NCBI GenBank assembly: GCA_045806665.1
Contig: JBJMIW010000352.1
Location: forward strand, 1 to 9,865
Reading direction: 5' to 3'
Length of the DNA stretch: 9,865 bases
Source: Actinoallomurus sp045806665
Lineage (GTDB): Bacteria > Actinomycetota > Actinomycetes > Streptosporangiales > Streptosporangiaceae
The translations under genes were made by a program, and so were the position numbers. A model generated the notes under the pieces. It made no database searches. It was not told the origin of the DNA and worked only from the letters and a program-made list of their open reading frames with translations. Positions 5,150 through 9,865 of the stretch are shown here, piece after piece; position 1 is the stretch's first letter; each line of letters opens with the position of its first letter.

Positions 5150-6094
5150 CTAAATCCCGTATTTGCGGTCGAAGAAGAGCATCACATTGAGCGCCGTTCG
5201 GGTATCGCCGCCGAGCATGTCGACAAGCGCCGGACGTTGGTGCGAGGCGATCGCCGCGAAGGCGTCCGCGAAGAACTCGTGACGACCCAGATCTTCCGCC
5301 TGCCGGTGAAACTCGCTCTCCAAGTGTGGAAGACATTGGGCGTAGAGCGCGCGGAACTCCGGAGTGTCGGACTGCCATTGTCGGCCGCCGTCATCGGTCA
5401 TCCTGCCGTCGATGTCGTCAAGAGCGTGCCCTATCTCGTGCAGCATCACGTCCGGAGTCGGCGACGGACGGTCACCGACGACGATCGTGCGATCCCCGTA
5501 CGCCCCGGCGCAGATGTCCCACGTCGCCTTGCCCGACGGCAGCGGCTCACCCCGGAGGTAGCCCATGTCGTCGAGGTCCGGGACGCCTCCAGAGCCCACG
5601 TAGATGCCGCTCAGGCCGTCGGCGAGCTTCTCCTTGAGCACCTCGGGCAGCTCGGCGAGGCTGTCCACGGCGTGGACGACGTCCGGGGACACCGACTCGC
5701 CCTCGGCGGGCCACTGGCGGTACAGGATGTCCTCGAGCGATCCGCAGTCCCGTCTCCCGTCCCGGATGTCCGGCGCGTCCGGCGGGTGGGGCGCCGCTCG
5801 GGGTAGTTCCTCGTCGAGTTCGAAGTCCCGCCAGGTGTAGCGGGTCTCGACCGGCCGCTCGGGGACCGGGGTGTCCGCCTGGTCGGCGAGCCGCCGCTGC
5901 TCGTCCGGGCGGAGCTTACGGAACCGGCCGAGCGCGTCCCTCGGCTGGAGGCGGCGCGGGCGCGCGGCGGCCCGCTCGGGGCGCGCCACCCGATCGGCGT
6001 CGCCGGCGGAGTCCTTGCTCCGGCGGTGACGGCCGGTCCGGGAGTCGGTGGCCGGTGCCTCGAGCCGCTGGCGACGGTTCACCCGGTAACGCAT
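5150..6094 (-). CDS. Zinc-metallopeptidase-like protein, HEIGH...HEFFAD (anthrax-lethal-factor-like domain suspected)
   Basis: The product has 314 residues. Residues 1-75 are strongly basic and probably disordered (MRYRVNRRQRLEAP start, Arg-rich, PRDALGRFRKLRPDEQRR), with no signal peptide. Residues 115-314 look like a folded peptidase domain: SLEDILYRQWPAEGE, LPEVLKEKLADGLSGIYVGSGGV, a strand region TIVVGDRPSPTPD, the zinc motif HEIGH (219-223), then HEFFADAFAAI (272-282), where E273 is the likely third ligand. Spacing and the EFFADAFA element resemble the gluzincin-like ATLF domain of anthrax lethal factor and related bacterial toxins, a resemblance judged by eye. ATG 6094 is preferred because GAGGGGA lies 6 bases upstream; an in-frame GTG at 6190 would add 32 unsupported residues. 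It is first in a two-gene operon with the 87-residue protein. Substrate and role are unknown. Confidence 0.82.
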   Translation of the reverse strand: MRYRVNRRQRLEAPATDSRTGRHRRSKDSAGDADRVARPERAAARPRRLQPRDALGRFRKLRPDEQRRLADQADTPVPERPVETRYTWRDFELDEELPRAAPHPPDAPDIRDGRRDCGSLEDILYRQWPAEGESVSPDVVHAVDSLAELPEVLKEKLADGLSGIYVGSGGVPDLDDMGYLRGEPLPSGKATWDICAGAYGDRTIVVGDRPSPTPDVMLHEIGHALDDIDGRMTDDGGRQWQSDTPEFRALYAQCLPHLESEFHRQAEDLGRHEFFADAFAAIASHQRPALVDMLGGDTRTALNVMLFFDRKYGI

Positions 6095-6123
6095 GACACG
6101 TCCCCTCGCCTCGGCTACGCGGA

Positions 6124-6153
6124 AGCGTAAGCCAGCGTCCAGCCACCCGTCAC
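6124..6153 (-). promoter_or_regulatory. Candidate promoter of the metallopeptidase operon
   Basis: On the minus strand GTGACG (6153 to 6148) and TACGCT (6129 to 6124) are separated by 18 bases, a reasonable sigma-70-type pair. Transcription would begin near 6117, giving a leader of about 23 bases that contains the GAGGGGA ribosome site before ATG 6094. This placement argues against the longer GTG start at 6190. Confidence 0.4.
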
Positions 6154-6218
6154 CCCCAATGGTGGTGATTCGGCGGCCCGCTGTGGCCACCCCTACGGTG
6201 GCATTCGGCTCGGCGGGT

Positions 6219-6224
6219 TACTCT
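6219..6224 (+). promoter_or_regulatory. -10 box for a leaderless PLDc_N-gene transcript
   Basis: TACTCT ends exactly 6 bases before the ATG at 6231 and no Shine-Dalgarno sequence is visible. This is the standard layout of actinobacterial leaderless genes. No convincing -35 was seen at 17-19 bases upstream. Confidence 0.45.
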
Positions 6225-6230
6225 GCGACC

Positions 6231-6581
6231 ATGCTCGTCCTTGCCGTCGTGCTCGTCCTTGTCGCACTCGGCGTGTGGCTGTTCTGCATCTTCGAGGTGC
6301 TGTCCACCGATGAGAGCGAAACCCGGCACCTGCCGAAGTTCGCGTGGTTCCTCATCGTGCTGTTCGGCTTCCAACTGGGCGCGATCGCGTGGCTCCTGTT
6401 CGGCAGACGCCGCGGATTCGTCAAGGCCGGCGTCGCCGCGTGGCCGCCGGAGTTCCTCACCTCACGCGACGCCGGCGGGGACGGGCCGGAGGCCGGGGAC
6501 CGGGGCGGCCCGCTCGGCCCGGACGACGACCCGGAGTTCCTCCGCCAGTTGGACCGCCGCCTCCGCGGCGATGAGTCCTGA
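6231..6581 (+). CDS. Small PLDc_N-type membrane protein
   Basis: This 116-residue protein has two membrane segments (about 2-22 and 37-57) linked by a short polar loop FEVLSTDESETRHLPK. A basic stop (GRRRGF, 58-63) and an acidic, Gly/Pro-rich soluble tail with DDDPEFLRQLDRRLRGDE at the end follow. The pattern of a first helix, an acidic loop, then LPKFAWFLIVLF...AIAWLLFGR matches the PLDc_N (phospholipase D-nuclease N-terminal) family of short actinobacterial membrane proteins. These carry no catalytic HKD motif and have no proven function. The ATG at 6231 is preferred over in-frame upstream codons because it follows a TANNNT box at leaderless spacing and begins directly with the first helix. 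It diverges from the metallopeptidase operon and converges on the L,D-transpeptidase gene. Confidence 0.8.
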   Translation: MLVLAVVLVLVALGVWLFCIFEVLSTDESETRHLPKFAWFLIVLFGFQLGAIAWLLFGRRRGFVKAGVAAWPPEFLTSRDAGGDGPEAGDRGGPLGPDDDPEFLRQLDRRLRGDES

Positions 6582-6633
6582 CACCGGCCTGGAGGCCGCC
6601 GCCGCGACCGGGACGGGCGCGGGGGGAACGCGT

Positions 6634-6666
6634 CGGCCCCGGCGCCGATGACGGCGGCCGGGGCCG
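6634..6666. terminator. Strong GC stem-loop between convergent PLDc_N and L,D-transpeptidase genes
   Basis: The left arm CGGCCCCGGCGCCG (6634-6647) pairs with the right arm CGGCGGCCGGGGCCG (6652-6666) across an ATGA tetraloop, with a single bulged base in the right arm. The stem is about 14 bp, nearly all G-C. It lies in the 105-base gap between two genes that read towards each other. It lacks a T-run, so action as a bidirectional terminator is inferred from stability and position. Confidence 0.55.
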
Positions 6667-6686
6667 GACGGATGCTTCGGTGCGGG

Positions 6687-7868
6687 TCAGTGCAGGGCGC
6701 TGCCCTTCACCCACGTGGACCACGGCAGGGCCCAGAAGACCCAGCCGTTGGAGTCGACCTCGTTGGACAGCTTACGGCTGGTGCCGGTGACGTTCACGAT
6801 GTCGCCACGCTGGGCGATGTCGTAGAAGTAGTGCGCGCCGGTCGGCGAGGTGCGGACGCAGCCGTGGCTGGCGTTCTTGTGACCGAGGAAGCCGTACTCC
6901 CCGACGCTCTGGTGGACGTACTCACCGCGGTTGGTGATCCGGACCGCGAGGTGCACGACCTCCTTGTAGTAGCCGGGGTCGCCCTTCTTGCGGTTCGGCG
7001 ACTCCATCGTCACGGTCTCGGACTTCTCCTGCGTGATGTGCAGGCCGCTCGTCGTGGTGTACTCCGTCGTCGTCCCCATGCCCGTGCTGATCGGGAACTT
7101 CTTGATGACGCCGTCGTGGTCCACCTTCATGTAGTGCGTCTTGGCGTTGGCGACGCTGACGTTCGACGCACCGATCGTGAAGGACCGCGTCGTGTCCGTC
7201 GCGCCGTACACGCCCTTGAGGCCGCGGACGCCGGCGAGGTGGGCCGTGAAGGTGACGTTCTGGTGGGAGCCCCAGAACTTCTCGGTGCGGAAGACGACCT
7301 GCTGGCTCGACATCCAGTGCCAGACGCCGGTGTCGCCCTTGTCCGACTTCACCTCGAGCGCGCGCTCGACGTTCGCCTTGTTGGCGATCGGCTTGTCGAA
7401 CGTCACGAGGATCGGCATGCCCACGCCGACCTTCTCGCCGGGCTGCGGCGTGATGTCAGTGATCTTGAAGGTCTGCGTGGCCTTCTGCGTCTTGAACGTG
7501 CTGGTGGTCGTCGTGGTCTTGCCCTTGGCGTTCTTGGCCGTGACGTTCACGGTGTAGGAGGCGCCGGGCTTGAGAGTCCACTTGGTCTTCCACTGGGTGT
7601 GGTCGGAGGTGAAGTCGCCCGGCACCTGCTTGCCGTTCTGGGCCACCGTCACCTGCTCGAGCTGCCCACCCGAGGCCGCGACCGAGACGCCCTGGTCGGG
7701 CCGCACGGAGCCGGTGCCGTTCGCCGGGGTGATGCGCACCTGTGCCTCGGGGGCCTTCGTGCCGCCCTGGCCGTTGGTGCCCGCCTCACTGCTGCCCGTG
7801 CACCCGGACGCGCCGGCCAGCAGAGCCGCCACCGCCAGCATGCCAACGGCCGACCGCTTTTTACCCAC
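6687..7868 (-). CDS. Lipoprotein L,D-transpeptidase (YkuD domain, LdtMt2-like)
   Basis: This enzyme makes 3-3 cross-links in peptidoglycan outside the cell membrane. From the chosen GTG it has 393 residues. A lipoprotein signal (MGKKRSAVGMLAVAALLAGASGC) leads to C23, with a slightly atypical lipobox, and then a Gly/Ser/Thr linker. Two Ig-like domains follow (about 42-130 and 132-235), then the YkuD domain (about 236-365) and a C-terminal NGWVFWALPWSTWVKG segment typical of LdtMt2 relatives. Catalytic residues are H319 (EYVHQS), S334, H335 and C337 in SHGCVR; their spacing equals His336, Ser351, His352 and Cys354 of LdtMt2. GTG 7868 has GGAAGGA six bases upstream; an in-frame GTG at 7892 would put eight residues and a Cys before the signal and lacks such a site. 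It lies 76 bases after ccsB on the same strand. Confidence 0.93.
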   Translation of the reverse strand: MGKKRSAVGMLAVAALLAGASGCTGSSEAGTNGQGGTKAPEAQVRITPANGTGSVRPDQGVSVAASGGQLEQVTVAQNGKQVPGDFTSDHTQWKTKWTLKPGASYTVNVTAKNAKGKTTTTTSTFKTQKATQTFKITDITPQPGEKVGVGMPILVTFDKPIANKANVERALEVKSDKGDTGVWHWMSSQQVVFRTEKFWGSHQNVTFTAHLAGVRGLKGVYGATDTTRSFTIGASNVSVANAKTHYMKVDHDGVIKKFPISTGMGTTTEYTTTSGLHITQEKSETVTMESPNRKKGDPGYYKEVVHLAVRITNRGEYVHQSVGEYGFLGHKNASHGCVRTSPTGAHYFYDIAQRGDIVNVTGTSRKLSNEVDSNGWVFWALPWSTWVKGSALH

Positions 7869-7898
7869 GCAAGTCCTTCCAGATTCACCCACGACCCA

Positions 7899-7921
7899 TT
7901 TGACGCACGGCGTGCGTAAAA
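7899..7921. promoter_or_regulatory. Operator-like dyad upstream of the L,D-transpeptidase gene
   Basis: ACGCACG-G-CGTGCGT (7903-7917) is a perfect 15-bp dyad. Skipping one mismatch, flanking TTT (7899-7901) and AAA (7919-7921) extend the symmetry. A one-base centre makes an RNA hairpin unlikely, and no T-run follows, so a dimeric DNA-binding protein is the better explanation. It lies 31 bases before the GTG, overlapping where the promoter should be. The cognate factor is not recognised. Confidence 0.45.
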
Positions 7922-7944
7922 AGTTGCCAGTGGGATCTAAGTAA

Positions 7945-8904
7945 TCAACCAGCGTAGGAGTGCAAACCGGAGACGAGGTAGTTGATTCCGAAGAAGTTGA
8001 ACAGAAGGCACGCGAAGGCGATCAGGGAGATGACCGCCGCCTTGCGGCCCCGCCAGCCCGCGGTGGCGCGGGCGTGCAGGTATCCGGCGTAGACGACCCA
8101 GGTGATGAACGACCAGGTCTCCTTGGGATCCCAGCCCCAGTAGCGGCCCCACGCGGAGTCCGCCCAGATGGCGCCGGCGATGATGGCGAACGTCCAGATC
8201 GGGAAGCCGAACATCATCGTGCGGTGGGAGATGCGGTCGAGCGTCTCGGCGTCGGGGACCCGCTCCAGCAGGCCGCCCGGCTTGGGTGCCGTCTGGCGGG
8301 CCTTGATGAGGTAGAGGATCGTGGCGACGCCGGCGACCGTGAAGGTGCCCGTCGCGGTCACGGCGGCGGTCACGTGGATGGCGATCCAGTACGAGTGCAG
8401 CGCCGGGCGGAGCGGACTCGGGTCGTCGTACAGCCAGATCGTGGCGATGCCGAGCGCGATGACGACGGCCACCATGAGGAACGGGCCGAGCCAACTGATC
8501 TTGTAGCGCCACAGCATCACGAGGTACACGGTCACGGCGGCGAACGTGATCGCCGACACGAACTCGTACATGTTGCCCCAGGGCACGCGGTCGGCCGCCA
8601 TGCCGCGGGTGATGATCTCGGCGCCGTGCACACCCCAGGCGAGCACGTTCATGAGGACGGCGAACCGGCCCCAGTCGATCCGGCGGCCCTCGTCCTCGTC
8701 CTGGGCCTCCTCGGCGTCCGTCTCAGCCTCAGGGGCCTCGGGGCCGCCGGCGCCGACGAGGACCTTCGCCTCCTGTGGCACGGCCGCGACGCGCCGCCGC
8801 CCGAAGGAGATGTCGGCGGCGTACCCGACCATGGTGATGACGTAGAGCAGCACCGCGCCGAGCATCAGCTGATTGCTCAGGTTGGCCAGATGGGTGTCGA
8901 CCAC
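7945..8904 (-). CDS. ccsB: Cytochrome c biogenesis protein CcsB (CcsA/ResC-type haem-handling subunit, System II)
   Basis: This polytopic membrane protein, with ResB, moves haem across the membrane and attaches it to apocytochrome c. It has 319 residues from the chosen start. About eight hydrophobic segments are visible (near 13-30, 81-98, 113-131, 137-157, 172-199, 230-247, 264-278 and 287-311). The tryptophan-rich haem-binding motif WGWDPKE (256-262) is intact, and conserved-type histidines occur at H93, H177 and H227. A charged insert rich in Glu and Asp (about 55-75) sits between the first two helices. The start is uncertain: GTG 8904 has AAGGAG eight bases upstream, while GTG 8913, overlapping the resB stop as GTGA, has no room for one. 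In actinobacteria this CcsA-family protein is usually named CcsB. It feeds the cytochrome bc branch fed by menaquinol. Confidence 0.93.
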   Translation of the reverse strand: MVDTHLANLSNQLMLGAVLLYVITMVGYAADISFGRRRVAAVPQEAKVLVGAGGPEAPEAETDAEEAQDEDEGRRIDWGRFAVLMNVLAWGVHGAEIITRGMAADRVPWGNMYEFVSAITFAAVTVYLVMLWRYKISWLGPFLMVAVVIALGIATIWLYDDPSPLRPALHSYWIAIHVTAAVTATGTFTVAGVATILYLIKARQTAPKPGGLLERVPDAETLDRISHRTMMFGFPIWTFAIIAGAIWADSAWGRYWGWDPKETWSFITWVVYAGYLHARATAGWRGRKAAVISLIAFACLLFNFFGINYLVSGLHSYAG

Positions 8905-8909
8905 GGCCG

Positions 8910-9865
8910 TCACTCCTTGTCTGTCTTCGGGGGTTGTTCCGGAGCGACCGTCTTGAGCCGCTCGACGATCGCATCGAAGTCCGGAGTCGCGCCGCCGAGG
9001 GTGAGCCCTCCGACGTCGACCACGGTACGCCCGCCCTCGGCGGCCTTCGCACGGACCCACACCCGGCGGCGGCGCACGAGGAACGACGTCACGATGCCCG
9101 CGATCGCGACGATCCCGGCGGCGAGCGCGGGTACCCGTCCGGGGTCGTGGTTGACCTGGACGGTGATGTACTGCCGCAAGCCGTCGAAGGTGACGGATCC
9201 GGCGCCACCCGGCAGCGTCAGGGTCTGGCCGACGGCGAGGGGCTTGACCTTGTTGCCCATGACGATCGGCTTCAGGTTCTTGCTCTCGAGCTGGTATACC
9301 GACTGCGGGGCGCCGTTGGACAGGCCGAGGTCGCCCTTGAAGGCGAACAGCGCGACCTGCGGGTTCCACGCGGCGGGGAACGCCGAGACGACCTTGCCCT
9401 GCTGGTTGGGCACGGCCGTCGGCCAGAAGAGCCCGATGAAGCCGAGCTGGTCGGGCCGGGCGTCCGGCACCTTGATGACGCCCTCGGAGGCGTAGGTCGC
9501 CTCGTTGGTCGGCAGGAACGACACCGATCCCTGGAAGGCGACCTGCCCCCTGCCGTCGCGGACGGTGAAGCGCGGCGCGTACCCGTGGCCGAGGAGGTAG
9601 ACGTGGGATCCGTCCACGTTCAGCGGGTGGTTGACCTTCAGGTCATAGAGCTTGACCGCGGAGTTCAGGCCGTTCTGGTAACGGATCCTGGCGGAGAAGG
9701 AGATCGGCTGCCCACGGTTGGGACCGGACGGGAGGTAGCTCGCGCTGAAGGAGTCCAGCCAGACGGTGAAGGGCGGCATCTTCGCGGCGCTGAAGCTGCG
9801 GCCGCCTTTGAACGCGTCGTACGAGGTGAGGGTGTTGGAGAAGCCGTCGCCCTCGGTCACCAGCA
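8910..9865 (-). CDS. resB: Cytochrome c biogenesis protein ResB, partial (N-terminus outside window)
   Basis: ResB (Ccs1) is the partner of CcsB in System II cytochrome c maturation and presents reduced apocytochrome to the haem-delivery complex. The last 317 residues are visible. They comprise the large extracytoplasmic domain with family-typical stretches (PPFTVWLDSFSASYLPSG, NHPLNVDGSHVYLLGHGYAP, FIGLFWPTAVPNQQG), a stretch QYITVQVNHDPGRVPALAAG leading into the last membrane segment (about 247-268 of the visible part), then VRRRRVWVRAK and a short cytosolic tail ending PPKTDKE. The N-terminal membrane helices lie beyond the right edge. Its stop lies 5 bases before the preferred ccsB start, or overlaps the alternative one, so the two are an operon with coupled translation. 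Confidence 0.94.
   Translation of the reverse strand, partial: LVTEGDGFSNTLTSYDAFKGGRSFSAAKMPPFTVWLDSFSASYLPSGPNRGQPISFSARIRYQNGLNSAVKLYDLKVNHPLNVDGSHVYLLGHGYAPRFTVRDGRGQVAFQGSVSFLPTNEATYASEGVIKVPDARPDQLGFIGLFWPTAVPNQQGKVVSAFPAAWNPQVALFAFKGDLGLSNGAPQSVYQLESKNLKPIVMGNKVKPLAVGQTLTLPGGAGSVTFDGLRQYITVQVNHDPGRVPALAAGIVAIAGIVTSFLVRRRRVWVRAKAAEGGRTVVDVGGLTLGGATPDFDAIVERLKTVAPEQPPKTDKE

Noticed and set aside
6095..6190. N-terminal extension of the metallopeptidase from GTG 6190
   Set aside because: It has no ribosome site, and the extension would cover the likely operon promoter at 6124-6153.
6648..7919. 423-codon plus-strand open frame opposite the L,D-transpeptidase
   Set aside because: The opposite strand encodes an intact YkuD enzyme; this frame is low-complexity Arg/Leu/Val/Gly sequence.
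8905..9369. Extension of the ccsB frame upstream into resB
   Set aside because: The frame stays open by GC bias only; the sequence is Arg/Pro-rich and resB occupies this stretch in another frame. A GTG with AAGGAG at the junction gives the proper start.
7960..9495. Long plus-strand open frame (511 codons) opposite ccsB/resB
   Set aside because: It is the antisense of two clearly recognised genes, with compositional rather than family-like sequence.

Overview
This is a high-GC window with actinobacterial features. GTG and TTG starts are common, TANNNT -10 boxes sit directly in front of start codons, and it encodes BldC, a DUF4229 protein, a menaquinone-chain reductase and an LdtMt2-like transpeptidase. 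BldC points to a filamentous, sporulating actinomycete. The gene set would fit Streptosporangiales or a relative, but that placement is a guess. There are eleven genes, two of them cut by the window edges. No RNA gene, insertion sequence or CRISPR array was seen, and no gene-free stretch exceeds 300 bases (the longest is about 267).

Left part (1-2946), respiration. On the minus strand, menJ (geranylgeranyl-reductase type) is followed by nuoA and the start of nuoB, which runs off the left edge. menG (demethylmenaquinone methyltransferase) diverges on the plus strand. The 262-base gap between menJ and menG holds a perfect 18-bp palindrome, TTGTGAAGCGCTTCACAA, that matches the Rex operator consensus exactly. 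This suggests NADH/NAD+ control of the last steps of menaquinone synthesis and of the complex I that uses menaquinone.

Middle part (2972-6581), mixed. Two minus-strand genes encode a small DUF4229 membrane protein and a short threonine/serine dehydratase. bldC is on the plus strand and ends at a stem-loop shared with the next operon. That operon (minus) encodes a zinc-metallopeptidase-like protein with an HEIGH...HEFFAD signature, resembling the anthrax-lethal-factor-like fold, and an unrecognised 87-residue acidic-tailed protein 10 bases downstream. This pair is the least explained part of the window. A small PLDc_N-type membrane protein diverges from it.

Right part (6687-9865), cell envelope and cytochrome c. 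On the minus strand resB (cut by the right edge) overlaps or nearly touches ccsB, the two halves of System II cytochrome c maturation. They are followed by a lipoprotein L,D-transpeptidase. A near-perfect 21-bp dyad lies between ccsB and the transpeptidase. A strong GC stem-loop separates the transpeptidase from the convergent PLDc_N gene.
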